Shown here in pieces: positions 1 through 9,262 of a stretch of 64,000 bases of DNA. The position numbers and the translations under genes are program-made. Positions within the stretch are counted from its first letter, which is position 1, and each line of letters begins with the position of its first letter. The DNA lies in the NCBI GenBank assembly GCA_963819075.1, contig CAWFUP010000003.1, forward strand, positions 310,001 to 374,000, read 5' to 3'. The notes under the pieces are model-generated. The model did not search any database, had not been told where the DNA came from, and worked only from the letters and a program-made list of their open reading frames with translations. Source of the stretch: CAVQBJ01 sp963819075 (GTDB lineage Bacteria; Actinomycetota; Thermoleophilia; Solirubrobacterales; Solirubrobacteraceae).

Positions 1-1115
1 CCGCGGCGGCACTCGGCGCGCAGCCGGCGGCGAGCATCACCCCCGCGCCCCCCGCGAGCGTCCCCGTCTTGAGTGCCGCCCAGGCGCATTACCTCGCTCT
101 GGCCGAGCAGGGCGTCAAGGCCGCGGAGGCGGCATGGGCCGACCCGCGCCACCACTGGTACGACGAGACCCTCAACGACCCGGCGCTCTATCCGCTGGCG
201 ACGATCTGGGACGTTGTCCCGCTGTTCGAGTCGATCGACGCTATCGCGATCGCTGCCCCGACGCCGGCGAACCTGAGCGCGGTGCGGACCTTTGCCAATG
301 GAGCCGAGCGCTACCTCGACCACTCGCTGCGACCGGTGGCCGGCTACGCCCCGTATCCGGGAGACCGCGGGTCCACCGTCGAGACGTGGTTCGACGACAA
401 CGGCTGGTGGGGGCTCGCGTTCGTCAACGCGTATCGCGCCACCGGCGCCGCCCGCTACCTGACCGACGCGGAACGCGCGCTCACCTACATCGAACGCGCC
501 GGGTGGGATCCGAACGGAGGCGGCATCTGGTGGAACACGACGCATCCCTACAAGGCCGGAGAGGCGCTCGCGTCGGGAACCCTGCTCGCCACGCTCCTGT
601 ACCTGACGACCCACTCCCGCGCGGATCTCGCCGCGGCGAACATGTTTCTCGCCTGGGGCAATACCACCGGCTTCAGCGCCGCCGATGGCCTGTACGCCAA
701 GTCCGACTCCAGCCGCGTGCCGGAGGACTACGTCGAGGCCCCGCTCATCTACGCCCAACAACAGCTGTGCGCCGCGACCGGCGCGCAGTCCGACTGCGCG
801 CGCGTGCCCGCGCTGATCGATACGTCGCTGCAGCGATTCGGCCCCGACCTCGACTTCGGCCCGCAGTACGACACGATCTACCTGCAGTGGATGCTCGCGC
901 TCTACGGAGCCGACCAGGACCCGCGCCTGTACGACCTCGCCGCGAGCAACGCCCAGATCGTCGCCGGCGAGGCACGCACCGCGAACGGCCTGTACCTGCG
1001 TGCCTGGACGGGGGACCCGCTCAGCGCGTCGGTGGCCGTGCCGAACATGCTCCAGTCCGACGCGTCGGCACTCAGCCTGTTCGCCTGGCTGGCCGTGTAT
1101 CCGCCGCCGGCCTGA
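1..1115 (+). CDS. GH76-like secreted glycosidase (5' end outside window)
   Basis: Glycoside hydrolase family 76-like protein, a family that includes endo-alpha-1,6-mannanases with an (alpha/alpha)6 barrel. The frame is open to the left edge and reads an Ala/Pro-rich stretch before a TTG at 69, so the gene very likely starts upstream with a signal peptide and the TTG is not the true start. Counting from 69, FDDNGWW (residues 108-114) matches the catalytic Asp-Asp pair of GH76, and GGIWWN followed by YKAGEALASG matches the next conserved block. Substrate is unproven; alpha-mannan-type polysaccharide is family inference. It ends 89 bases before the SCO1 gene on the same strand. Confidence 0.72.
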   Translation, partial: AAALGAQPAASITPAPPASVPVLSAAQAHYLALAEQGVKAAEAAWADPRHHWYDETLNDPALYPLATIWDVVPLFESIDAIAIAAPTPANLSAVRTFANGAERYLDHSLRPVAGYAPYPGDRGSTVETWFDDNGWWGLAFVNAYRATGAARYLTDAERALTYIERAGWDPNGGGIWWNTTHPYKAGEALASGTLLATLLYLTTHSRADLAAANMFLAWGNTTGFSAADGLYAKSDSSRVPEDYVEAPLIYAQQQLCAATGAQSDCARVPALIDTSLQRFGPDLDFGPQYDTIYLQWMLALYGADQDPRLYDLAASNAQIVAGEARTANGLYLRAWTGDPLSASVAVPNMLQSDASALSLFAWLAVYPPPA

Positions 1116-1204
1116 GGTGGCGGGCGCCCAACGCCGCCCCCGCCGCCGGGCCTGCCGGCGCTAAGCTCAGCGGTGAGGAGTCCGCTCGCCGAGCGGCACT
1201 GATC

Positions 1205-1867
1205 GTGAGCGACCCCAGCCCTAGACCCCAGCCGTGGCGGATGATCCTGCCTCTCGGCGTGATCGCGCTGATCGTGCTCGTCACCGGCGTGGCCGTGGCG
1301 ACGTCGGGCGGCAGCAAGCAGCCGCTCCCGAACAACGTGCACCAGGTGAAGGCGGCCAACTTCGACGGTGCCGTGGCCTCGCCGGCCGTGAACGCCCCGC
1401 CGCTGGCACTGAACAACTACCTCGGTCAGCCCGTCAATCTGACCGACTACCGCGGCAAGGCGGTGCTCATCACGTTCCTGTACGCGAACTGCCCGACCCT
1501 CTGCCCCGTCATCGCCGCCAACCTGCACGCCGCGCAGAACCTCATGGGCGCGGCGGCGCGCAACGTGCAGATCATCGCCGTGTCGGTCGACCCGCGCGGT
1601 GACACGCCCCGCGCCGTCGCGGCGTTCCTCAAGGCCCACGGCATGGTCGGTCGCATGCAGTACCTCATCGGAGATGCCGCGCAGCTCGGGCGCGTGTGGT
1701 CGGCCTGGAACGTCGGATCGGCTCGGGACGCGCAGCAGCCGGACCTCATCAACCACTCCGGACTGGTCTATGGGATCGGCGCGAGCGGCAAGCTGACGAC
1801 GCTGTATGCCGGCAACTTCGCGCCCTCGCAGATCGCGCACGACGTCCCCGGTCTGCTGGCGAGCTGA
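1205..1867 (+). CDS. SCO1/SenC-family copper chaperone
   Basis: Membrane-anchored thioredoxin-fold protein of the SCO1/SenC/PrrC family, which delivers copper to the CuA site of cytochrome oxidase or acts as a thiol reductant. Residues 12-34 form one N-terminal membrane segment. The copper-binding CxxxC is C96-P-T-L-C100 and the third ligand is H184 in LINHSG, so all three ligands are intact. The 220-residue length is normal. The GTG at 1205 is chosen because it sits directly before the anchor; no good ribosome site is visible. The TlpA-like gene starts 10 bases after the stop, suggesting co-transcription and a joint extracytoplasmic role. Confidence 0.88.
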   Translation: MSDPSPRPQPWRMILPLGVIALIVLVTGVAVATSGGSKQPLPNNVHQVKAANFDGAVASPAVNAPPLALNNYLGQPVNLTDYRGKAVLITFLYANCPTLCPVIAANLHAAQNLMGAAARNVQIIAVSVDPRGDTPRAVAAFLKAHGMVGRMQYLIGDAAQLGRVWSAWNVGSARDAQQPDLINHSGLVYGIGASGKLTTLYAGNFAPSQIAHDVPGLLAS

Positions 1868-1877
1868 ACGTAGTCGC

Positions 1878-2375
1878 GTGAGCCTGCAGCGCCGCCTGCT
1901 CGTCGCCGTGATCATCGTCGCCGCGGGCGCCGCGTTTGCGGTGTTCGGATTGAAGGGTCGCTCGGCGGGACCGCGCCCGGCGCCAGCGCTGCCCGCCGCC
2001 GCGCTGTCCGGCGCGCCGGTGACCGTGAGCGACCTGCACGGACGCCCGGCCTTCGTCGTCTTCTGGGCGAGCTGGTGCACGCCGTGTGCGAGCGAGGCGC
2101 CGGCGATCGAGCGGTTTGCCCGCGGGATCGGGAGCCGCGCACGCCTCATCGCGGTCGACTGGAACGACCCGAACCGGACCGATGCGCGGGCCTTCGTGCG
2201 TCGCTACGGTTGGTCGTTCCCGGTCCTCGTCGACGGCGATGGGCTCGTCGGGGACAGCTTCGGCCTCCGCGGCCTGCCGACGACCTACGTGCTCGACGGC
2301 TCGGGGGACATCGTGCTGACCCTCACCGGCGAGCAGACCCAGCAATCACTCGCGACCGCGCTGCAGACGCAGTGA
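1878..2375 (+). CDS. TlpA/ResA-like thioredoxin-fold protein
   Basis: Extracytoplasmic thiol:disulfide oxidoreductase of the TlpA/ResA/DsbE type, 165 residues. It has an N-terminal membrane anchor (about residues 5-24), then a thioredoxin fold with active site W-C67-T-P-C70 and the cis-Pro loop GLPTTYV. The GTG start lies 10 bases after the SCO1 gene. Such proteins reduce haem-binding cysteines or CuA-site cysteines during cytochrome maturation; pairing with SCO1 favours oxidase assembly (inference). The stop is 1 base from the end of the convergent SDR gene. Confidence 0.87.
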   Translation: MSLQRRLLVAVIIVAAGAAFAVFGLKGRSAGPRPAPALPAAALSGAPVTVSDLHGRPAFVVFWASWCTPCASEAPAIERFARGIGSRARLIAVDWNDPNRTDARAFVRRYGWSFPVLVDGDGLVGDSFGLRGLPTTYVLDGSGDIVLTLTGEQTQQSLATALQTQ

Positions 2376-2376
2376 G

Positions 2377-3234
2377 CTACGCGCTCCGCCCCCCCTCGGC
2401 CTGAGCCGCGCGGTCGTCGCTGAGCGTCCGGGTGCTGAGCGCCGCCGCCGAGCCACCGCCCAGCACACGACGCGTCAGCCCGGGCAGCAGCACGCGCAGG
2501 GCGGCGGCCACGCCGTAGCCGCGGGGTACGTAGCGCTCGGGAACGCGCCCAAGCCCGGCCGCGATGATCGCGTCGGCCGCCTGCTCGGGCCGCCCCAGCG
2601 CATGGCGCGCGAGCCGGTGCTCGACGAGCTCGCGCTGCGGGAAGCCCTCGGTCGGGATGAATCCGGGCAAGACGACACCGACGTGCACGCCATGCGGTCG
2701 TTCCTCGAGGTAGAGCGCGTCACTCCAGGCGGCGAGGGCCGCCTTGCTCGCCGAGTAGCTGCCCGAGCCGGCGCGCGCCACGCGGCCGGCGGTGCTCGCC
2801 ACGTTGACGATCGCGCTCGGCGCGCTCGCGCGCAGCAGCGGCAGAAGCGCCTCGGTCAGGCGCACCTGGGCGTTGAAGTTGATCTCCATCGTGCGCGCCA
2901 CCAGCGCCCAGCCGCCGTCGGCGAACGACCCGCGCCAGCCGCTGCCTGCGTTATTAACGAGCAGGTCCAGGCGCCCGCCGGTCCGCTCGTTGACCGCCTC
3001 GGCGACGCGCCGCGGCGCGTCGGCGTCGGTCAGGTCGACGGCCACGAAACTGACACGCTCTCCGAGCTCCCAGGCGAGCTCGACCAATCGCTCCTCCCGG
3101 CGGGCCACGAGGATGAGCGCCCCGAGGCCCTCGCGGGCCAGCCGCCTCGCCGTCGCCTCACCGAGGCCACTCGACGCCCCCGTGACGACGGCGACCCGGC
3201 CCCGGGCCGGCGGATGATGGCCGTTGCTCGACAT
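2377..3234 (-). CDS. SDR-family oxidoreductase
   Basis: Classical short-chain dehydrogenase/reductase of 285 residues. The cofactor loop TGASSGLG (18-25), NNAG (94-97), Ser147 and the catalytic pair Y160-SAS-K164 are all present. The type and length resemble enzymes annotated as SDR family NAD(P)-dependent oxidoreductase acting on lipid or keto substrates; the exact substrate cannot be read from sequence. It is convergent with the TlpA-like gene and divergent from the M20 peptidase, 62 bases away, so it is probably transcribed alone. Confidence 0.85.
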   Translation of the reverse strand: MSSNGHHPPARGRVAVVTGASSGLGEATARRLAREGLGALILVARREERLVELAWELGERVSFVAVDLTDADAPRRVAEAVNERTGGRLDLLVNNAGSGWRGSFADGGWALVARTMEINFNAQVRLTEALLPLLRASAPSAIVNVASTAGRVARAGSGSYSASKAALAAWSDALYLEERPHGVHVGVVLPGFIPTEGFPQRELVEHRLARHALGRPEQAADAIIAAGLGRVPERYVPRGYGVAAALRVLLPGLTRRVLGGGSAAALSTRTLSDDRAAQAEGGRSA

Positions 3235-3296
3235 CGGCCTTCCGAGCCTACCCGGTCGTCAGCGCGGACGCGCGCGCATCTCTATCGTTCGCGGCC

Positions 3297-4613
3297 GTGA
3301 ACGAGCGCCTGCTCAGCGACCTGCAGGACTGGCTGCGGATTCCCTCGATCTCGACCGGCGAGGGCGACCCGCGGGCGCTCGAGCGCGCCGCGCAGTGGGC
3401 CATCGCGCACGTGCAGGCGGCGGGTGGCAGTGGCAGCCTCGTGACCGTGGATGGCGGCAACCCGCTCGCGGTCGGCGAGCTGCAGGCGGTCGACGCCGAC
3501 GCGCCGACGATCCTCATCTACGGCCACTATGACGTCCAGGGACCGGGCGACCCACAGGCCTGGCACTCGCCGCCGTTCGAGCCCGAGATCCGCGAGGGGC
3601 GGCTGTACGCGCGGGGCGCCGCCGACGACAAGGGCAACTTCCTGCCGCTCCTGCACGTCGCCTGCGAGCTGGCCGGCGCCGGCAGGTTGCCGGTCAACGT
3701 GCGTGTTCTCGTCGAGGGCGAGGAGGAGGTCGGCGGGGACTCGGTCACCGAGTGGGTGCGCGCGGACGGTCGCCGCGCGGACGCCGCGATCGTGTTCGAC
3801 AGCGGCGTCCCGGACCTCAACACGCCCGCGCTGACCGTCGGGCTGCGCGGGATGGTCCAGTTGCACCTCACCGTCCGCACCGCCGAGCACAACCTGCACT
3901 CCGGCCTCTACGGCGGCAGCGTGCTGAACGCCTTGCACGTGCTCATCGGCCAGCTCGCGCAAGTGCTGCCGGGACCCGACGGCCGCGTGCGCGAGGAGCT
4001 GCGTGCGGGCGTCGCGCCACCGAGCGAGGCCGAGCTGGCCTCGTGGGCGCAACTGCCGAGCGGCGACGCCGTCCTCACCGGGGTCGGCGGACATCCTGTG
4101 CATCCGGGCGCTGGCGCGGAGTACTACCTTCGCAACGGTGCCGACACCTCCCTCGACATCAACGCGATCGAGGGCGGCGAGCCGCGGTCGATCGTCCCCC
4201 CGGCGGCGAGCGCCACGCTGACGATGCGCCTCGCCCCCGGTCAGGATCCCGACGCCATCGACGCCACGCTGCGCACGCTCCTCCAGGACGGCCTCCCCGA
4301 GGGTGCGGCGCTGGAGATCTCCGGTGCGCGCGCTCGCCCGGCCCTCTTCGCCCCCGACGAGCCGGCGCTCGTCATTGCCGCCGCGGCCCTGCGGCGCGCC
4401 TGCGGACGCGAACCCCTGTTCCTGCGCTCCGGCGGGTCGATCCCGATCGTCGCCGAGATGGCCTCCCGCGGATACCCGGTCATCGTCGGCGGCTTCGGTC
4501 TTCCCGAGGACGCCATTCATGCCCCCAACGAGTCCTACGCCCTCCGCGCGCTGGAGCTCGGCGAGGCCTCGGCCCGGGAGCTCTTCCAGGGCCTCGCGTC
4601 CCTCCCCCGTTAG
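3297..4613 (+). CDS. M20-family metallopeptidase (dipeptidase-like)
   Basis: Zinc-dependent peptidase of the M20 family, 438 residues, closest in pattern to dipeptidases of the CNDP/DapE group. Metal ligands and catalytic residues are visible: H77 and D79 in YGHYDVQG, D110 in ARGAADDKG, the Glu pair in VEGEEEVGG (about 140-146), and a C-terminal His in DAIHAPNE. The lid/dimerisation domain lies in the middle. No signal peptide, so cytoplasmic. The GTG start at 3297 opens the conserved N-terminal helix. Neighbours do not suggest a pathway. Confidence 0.88.
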   Translation: MNERLLSDLQDWLRIPSISTGEGDPRALERAAQWAIAHVQAAGGSGSLVTVDGGNPLAVGELQAVDADAPTILIYGHYDVQGPGDPQAWHSPPFEPEIREGRLYARGAADDKGNFLPLLHVACELAGAGRLPVNVRVLVEGEEEVGGDSVTEWVRADGRRADAAIVFDSGVPDLNTPALTVGLRGMVQLHLTVRTAEHNLHSGLYGGSVLNALHVLIGQLAQVLPGPDGRVREELRAGVAPPSEAELASWAQLPSGDAVLTGVGGHPVHPGAGAEYYLRNGADTSLDINAIEGGEPRSIVPPAASATLTMRLAPGQDPDAIDATLRTLLQDGLPEGAALEISGARARPALFAPDEPALVIAAAALRRACGREPLFLRSGGSIPIVAEMASRGYPVIVGGFGLPEDAIHAPNESYALRALELGEASARELFQGLASLPR

Positions 4614-4679
4614 GCGTAGCTCGCCGCCGCGGAGGCCGCGCGATAGCCCGGTGGACTCACCCACGCAGCGAGGCCAAGC

Positions 4680-5786
4680 TCAGGCCGGCGTGAGCGACTG
4701 CTGCTTGGACCGCAGCCCCTGCAACAGCTCCTCGAAGGACGCGTAGAACTTCTCGACGCCCTCGCGCTCGAGCGTGTCGGTGACATCGTCGTAGTCGACG
4801 CCGGCCTCGGCGAGATCGCGCATGAGCGCGTGCGCCTCGTCGAGGTGGAGCGTCAGGCGCGGCTTCGGCTGGCCGAGGTCCTGGTAGGCGCGCACGGTCT
4901 CCTCGGGCATCGTGTTGACGGTGTCGGGACCGATCAGCTCGTCGACGTACATCGTGTCGGGGTAGTCGGGGTTCTTCACCGAGGTCGAGGCCCACAGCAC
5001 GCGCTGGGGCGTGGCTCCCTTGTTGGAAAGGAACTCCCAGCGCTCACCCGAGAAGACCTCGAGGTAGTGCTGATAGGCGAGCCGCGCGTTGGCAACGGCC
5101 AGCTTGCCCTTCAGGTGATCGTGGCCGCCGACCTCCTCCAGGCGCCGGTCGGCCTCGGTGTCGATACGCGACACGAAGAAGCTGGCCACCGACGCCACGA
5201 CGCCCGGATCGCCGCCCTCGGCGACGAGGCGCTCCAGACCGCGCACGTAGGACTCGGCGACCTCGGCGTATCGGTGCAGCGAGAAGATCAGCGTCACGTT
5301 GATCGACTTGCCCTTCGCGATCACGTCCTCGATGGCGGCAAGCCCGGGCTTGGTGGCCGGGATCTTCACCATCAGGTTGGGGCGGTCGACCTCGCGGTGC
5401 AGGCGCATCGCCTCGCTGTAGGTGGTGAGCGTGTCGTAGCCGAGGCCGGGATCGACCTCGAGCGACACGTAGCCGTCGCGGCCGAGGCTCGCGTCGAAGG
5501 TTGGACGGAACACGTCGCAGGCTTCGCGGATGTCCTGCTCGGCAAGCGTCCAGAAGATCTCGCGCGTATCGCTCGTGCGCTCGAGCAGCTCGCGCAGCTG
5601 GTCGTCATACGCGTCCCCCGACGCCATCGCCTTCTGGAAGATGGTCGGATTCGACGTGGCGCCCGCCACGGCGTCATCATCGATGAGGGCCTGCAGGTGA
5701 CCGTCGCGGTTGGATGCTCGTGACAGGAAGTCGATCCACACGCTCTGGCCGAGAGCCGAAAGGCGATGCAACGGTGAGGAAGACAC
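4680..5786 (-). CDS. tal: Transaldolase
   Basis: Pentose phosphate pathway enzyme that moves a dihydroxyacetone unit between sugar phosphates. The 368-residue protein is the long actinobacterial/cyanobacterial form. The Schiff-base lysine lies in the NLMVKIPAT block, and GATSNPTIF near residues 42-50 is the N-terminal family signature. The start is a GTG with AAGGAG about 8 bases upstream. It follows tkt by 72 bases on the same strand, which supports a tkt-tal operon for the non-oxidative branch. Confidence 0.95.
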   Translation of the reverse strand: MSSSPLHRLSALGQSVWIDFLSRASNRDGHLQALIDDDAVAGATSNPTIFQKAMASGDAYDDQLRELLERTSDTREIFWTLAEQDIREACDVFRPTFDASLGRDGYVSLEVDPGLGYDTLTTYSEAMRLHREVDRPNLMVKIPATKPGLAAIEDVIAKGKSINVTLIFSLHRYAEVAESYVRGLERLVAEGGDPGVVASVASFFVSRIDTEADRRLEEVGGHDHLKGKLAVANARLAYQHYLEVFSGERWEFLSNKGATPQRVLWASTSVKNPDYPDTMYVDELIGPDTVNTMPEETVRAYQDLGQPKPRLTLHLDEAHALMRDLAEAGVDYDDVTDTLEREGVEKFYASFEELLQGLRSKQQSLTPA

Positions 5787-5858
5787 GGATCTTCTCCTTG
5801 GTGTTGTCGTGAGCGAGCCTGACGTTGAGCTTAATCGGTCTCGCCGGCGCCGCGGTCG

Positions 5859-7913
5859 TCACGCCGCCGCGCCGGCGCCTCCGATCAGGGCACGCGCGCG
5901 GGCGACGATGTTCTCCGTCGTAAAGCCGAACTCCTCGAGCACGCGAGCCCCCGGAGCCGACGCACCGAAGCGATCGATCCCGAGCACGTCGCCGCCGTCG
6001 CCGACCCAGCGCCACCAGCTGAGCGGCGAGCCGGCCTCGACGGCCAGACGTGGGCGCACGGCCGGCGTAAGGACGGTGTCGCGGTACTCGGCCGGCTGGG
6101 CCTCGAAGAGCTCGATGCAGGGCATCGACACGACACGCGCGCGGATGCCGTCGCGCTCGAGTGCGCGCGCCGCGTGCAGCGTCAGCGGAACCTCGGAGCC
6201 GGTCGCGATGAGGATCACCTGCGGATCGCCGCCGGGCGCGTCCCACAGGACGTAGCCGCCACGCTCCAGCCCGTCGGCCGGCGCGACCTCCGAACGATCG
6301 AGCACCTCGACGTTCTGGCGCGTGAGCAACAGCGCCACCGGACCGTCGGTGCGCTCCAGCGCGACGCGCCAGGCCGCCGCGGTCTCGTTCGCATCGCCGG
6401 GTCGGATCACCCACAGGTTGGGGATCGCGCGCAGCGCGGCGTAGTGCTCGACCGGCTGGTGGGTCGGGCCGTCCTCGCCGAGCCCGACGGAGTCGTGCGT
6501 CCACACCCACACCACCGGAAGCCCCATGAGCGCCGACAGCCGAACGCTGCCGCGCATGTAGTCGGAGAACATGAGGAACGTCGCGCCGTACGGCTTGACG
6601 ATCCCGCCGTGCGCGGCCAGGCCGTTGACGATCGCGCCCATCCCGTGCTCGCGGATGCCGAACGGCACGTTCCGGCCGGTGTGGACGCGGCTGAACTCGC
6701 CGCCGCCCTCGAACAACGTCTTGGTCGATTCGACGAGATCGGCCGCGCCACCTACCATCGTCGGCGAGTACGGCGCCAAGGCCTGCATCACCTTCTGACC
6801 GGCGGCACGCGTCGCCACGCTCTCGCCGGCGGCAAAGGAGGGGAGCGCCTCACTCCACCCGTCGATCAGCTCGCCGCGCCACGAGCGCTCCCAGTCCTCG
6901 GCCAGGTCGGGGTACAGCTGAGCCCACGCCTCGAACCGCTCCTGCCACCCCTGCTCGAGCGCCGTACCGTCCTCGACCAGGCTCATGTGCTCGATGACGG
7001 TGTCGTCGACCCAGAACGTCTGGTCCGGATCGAAGCCCATCACCTCCTTGGTGGCGCGCACCTCGGCCTCGCCGAGCGGCGAACCGTGCGCCTTGGCCGT
7101 GTCGACGGCGTGCGGCGCCGGGTAGGCGATATGCGAGCGGATCGCGATGAACGACGGCCGCTCGGTCTCCGCGCGCGCGGTCTCGATCGCCGCGGTGAGC
7201 GCGTCGATGTCCTCGGAGTCCTCAACCCGCTGTACGTGCCAGCCGTTGGCGAGGAAGCGGGCCAGGTGATCCTCGCCATCAAAGGAGATGGCCGTCGTGC
7301 CATCGATCGTGATCCGGTTGTCGTCGTAGCAGGCGATCAGCTTGCCGAGGCCGAACTGACCAGCGATCGAGGCCGCCTCCTGCGAGACCCCCTCCATCAG
7401 ATCGCCGTCACTGCAGATGACGTACGTGTGGTGATCGACGATCTCCGAGCCCGGGCGGTTGTAGCGCTCGGCCAGGAAGCGCTCGGCCATCGCGAGCCCG
7501 ACGGCGTTGGAGATGCCCTGGCCGAGCGGGCCGGTCGTCACCTCGATCCCGGCCGTGTGCCCACGCTCCGGGTGCCCGGGGGTGCGCGAGCCCCACTGGC
7601 GGAACTGCCGGAGATCCTCGATCGTAAGGTCGTAGCCGGTGAGATGCAGCAGCGAGTAGTTCAGGACGCAGGCGTGGCCCGCGCTCAGCACGAAGCGGTC
7701 GCGGTCGGCCCACTGCGGATCGGCCGGGTTGGCGCGCAGGAAGCGACGGAAGATCGTGTAGCCGAGCGGCGCCAGCGCCATCGCCGTGCCCGGATGGCCG
7801 GCGTTGGCCTTCTGCACGGCGTCCATCGAAAGCCCGCGGATCGTGTCGATCGACAGCGCGGTCACGTCGTGCTCGGCGCCCGCCGTCGCCTTCGTTGCCG
7901 CGTAGCCCGCCAT
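5859..7913 (-). CDS. tkt: Transketolase
   Basis: Thiamine-diphosphate enzyme of the non-oxidative pentose phosphate pathway, about 684 residues. The ThDP motif runs from CSDGDLMEG to DDN, the N-terminal GLSMDAVQKANAGHPG block is typical, and the C-terminal half carries the pyrimidine-binding region with FGIREHGMG. The ATG at 7913 is preferred over an in-frame ATG at 7955, because GGAGG precedes it at correct spacing and a -10-like TAGGCT abuts the upstream ATG. The transaldolase gene follows directly. Confidence 0.95.
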   Translation of the reverse strand: MAGYAATKATAGAEHDVTALSIDTIRGLSMDAVQKANAGHPGTAMALAPLGYTIFRRFLRANPADPQWADRDRFVLSAGHACVLNYSLLHLTGYDLTIEDLRQFRQWGSRTPGHPERGHTAGIEVTTGPLGQGISNAVGLAMAERFLAERYNRPGSEIVDHHTYVICSDGDLMEGVSQEAASIAGQFGLGKLIACYDDNRITIDGTTAISFDGEDHLARFLANGWHVQRVEDSEDIDALTAAIETARAETERPSFIAIRSHIAYPAPHAVDTAKAHGSPLGEAEVRATKEVMGFDPDQTFWVDDTVIEHMSLVEDGTALEQGWQERFEAWAQLYPDLAEDWERSWRGELIDGWSEALPSFAAGESVATRAAGQKVMQALAPYSPTMVGGAADLVESTKTLFEGGGEFSRVHTGRNVPFGIREHGMGAIVNGLAAHGGIVKPYGATFLMFSDYMRGSVRLSALMGLPVVWVWTHDSVGLGEDGPTHQPVEHYAALRAIPNLWVIRPGDANETAAAWRVALERTDGPVALLLTRQNVEVLDRSEVAPADGLERGGYVLWDAPGGDPQVILIATGSEVPLTLHAARALERDGIRARVVSMPCIELFEAQPAEYRDTVLTPAVRPRLAVEAGSPLSWWRWVGDGGDVLGIDRFGASAPGARVLEEFGFTTENIVARARALIGGAGAAA

Positions 7914-8057
7914 GTGAGCCTCCGTTTCGTCGATCGTTGCGTGGTTGAGGCGCATAGCCTACGCGCGCCGCGCGCCATCCGGTTACCGAATTGCGCCGCC
8001 TGCCCGATGCGGAGGCGGCGCAGGCTCCGTCGGCGCCGCAACTACCCTTCCTCGCAC

Positions 8058-8390
8058 ATGCGCCAACAGCTGAGGCCCCTGTTCGACCGCGTCGTCATCA
8101 AGGAGCTCGAACCCGACCGTGTGCGTCAGTCCGGGCTGCTCGTGCCCCCGGGTTCGCAGGAGATCCCGCCGCAGCACGGCATCGTGCTCGCCGTCGGCCC
8201 GGGCATGGATTGGTGGGAGCACGTCGGGCTGAGGATGCCGGTCAGCCCGGGCGATCACGTCGTGTTTCCGTTCTCAGCCGGGGCGTGGGTCGAGGTCGAG
8301 GAGGAGCGACTGCTCGTGTGTCGGGTCGGCGAGCTGCTCGGAGTGCTCGACACCGCCGACCCCGGGCCGACGCTTCCGCAGCCCGATTGA
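8058..8390 (+). CDS. GroES-like co-chaperonin (Cpn10 family)
   Basis: A 110-residue Cpn10-fold protein. The start LRPLFDRVVIKEL matches the first beta strand of GroES, followed by the mobile-loop region SGLLVPPGSQEIPPQ and GIVLAVGPG. The C-terminal half diverges from classical GroES: it has a Trp-rich WW stretch, VSPGDHVVFPFSAGAWVEVEEE, and a proline-rich tail. No groEL is adjacent, so it is probably a second, specialised Cpn10 and not the housekeeping copy (inference). It is divergent from tkt and lies 140 bases before the P-loop kinase. Confidence 0.78.
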   Translation: MRQQLRPLFDRVVIKELEPDRVRQSGLLVPPGSQEIPPQHGIVLAVGPGMDWWEHVGLRMPVSPGDHVVFPFSAGAWVEVEEERLLVCRVGELLGVLDTADPGPTLPQPD

Positions 8391-8530
8391 CGGCCGAGCG
8401 CGCGGGATCGGCGGTGCGGCGGTTCGAGGCGTCGGACCTGGGCGCGACGCGACGGCTATGCTGAGCGGCGCCGAGGACGCGGCGCGTCGGCACGACGCGG
8501 GCGGGCGTTCGTCCTCGAGCCACCGCAACC

Positions 8531-9247
8531 ATGACCGGCGACCAGCCCCCCTCTTCCAGCGAGCGCAGCGGACGCCGGTCCGTGAAGATCTCAGAGCACG
8601 AGCGTGGCGGCTACTCGAGCGACCGCACCCGACGCGGCGAGATCATCGGCGAGGACCGCAGCGAACGCCCGGCGGCGGTGCGCCGGGCTCGGGGGCGCCG
8701 GCTGAATCCGAGCAACCGGCTTGGCTACGCACCGTCGTCGGTCATCGTGCTCGCCGGCCCGTCGCGAGTCGGGAAGACGACCTTCGCCGATCGCCTGTTC
8801 GACAAGGGCTCGGTCGCCGTCCTCTCGCTCGCCAAGATCCGCCGCATGATCGCCGGGGCCGGAGACGAGGCTCAGGCCCGCGCCCAGGCGCTGTCGCTCG
8901 TCGGGCAGGTGGCGCACCAGCGGCTGCGCGCCGGGCAGTCCGTCGTCCTCGACGGCGACGCGCTCGACCCCGACGAGCGCCGCGCGCTCGTGCTCATCGC
9001 CCAGCAGGCTCGCCGCCCCGCCCATCTCATCTTCCTCGAGGGCTCTCGTGAGCAGCTCGAGGCGAGCGGCGCCGACGAGGCGACGCTCGAGCGTGACCTG
9101 CCGCTCGCCGCCGAGCTGCGGCGGGCGGTCGAGCAGGATCGCGTCGGCGAGGAGGGCTTCGCCACGGTGCTCACCCTCACCCGCCGCGCCGCAGATCAGG
9201 TCAAGCAGATCGGCTTCGACCTCGACATGCGCGCGTCGCTCGACTGA
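8531..9247 (+). CDS. P-loop kinase-like protein with basic N-terminal tail
   Basis: A 238-residue protein whose C-terminal two-thirds is a P-loop NTPase of the zeta-toxin/polynucleotide-kinase-like (AAA_33) type: Walker A GPSRVGKTT at 76-84, then SLAKIRRMIAG and VVLDGDALDPDERRAL as the Walker B region. The first 70 residues are rich in Arg, Ser and Glu with no hydrophobic segment, and may be disordered. Substrate is unknown; small-molecule or nucleic-acid phosphorylation is possible. A shorter product starting inside the tail cannot be excluded. No antitoxin-like partner is adjacent. Confidence 0.65.
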   Translation: MTGDQPPSSSERSGRRSVKISEHERGGYSSDRTRRGEIIGEDRSERPAAVRRARGRRLNPSNRLGYAPSSVIVLAGPSRVGKTTFADRLFDKGSVAVLSLAKIRRMIAGAGDEAQARAQALSLVGQVAHQRLRAGQSVVLDGDALDPDERRALVLIAQQARRPAHLIFLEGSREQLEASGADEATLERDLPLAAELRRAVEQDRVGEEGFATVLTLTRRAADQVKQIGFDLDMRASLD

Positions 9248-9262
9248 GCCGGCGCGACCGGC

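Noticed and set aside
902..2149. Long minus-strand frame opposite the GH76, SCO1 and TlpA genes
   Set aside because: Arg/Ala-rich shadow frame of GC-rich coding DNA, no family motif.
8531..9247. Zeta-type toxin of a toxin-antitoxin pair
   Set aside because: No small antitoxin gene is adjacent and key zeta-toxin residues are not clear; only a P-loop kinase fold is supported.
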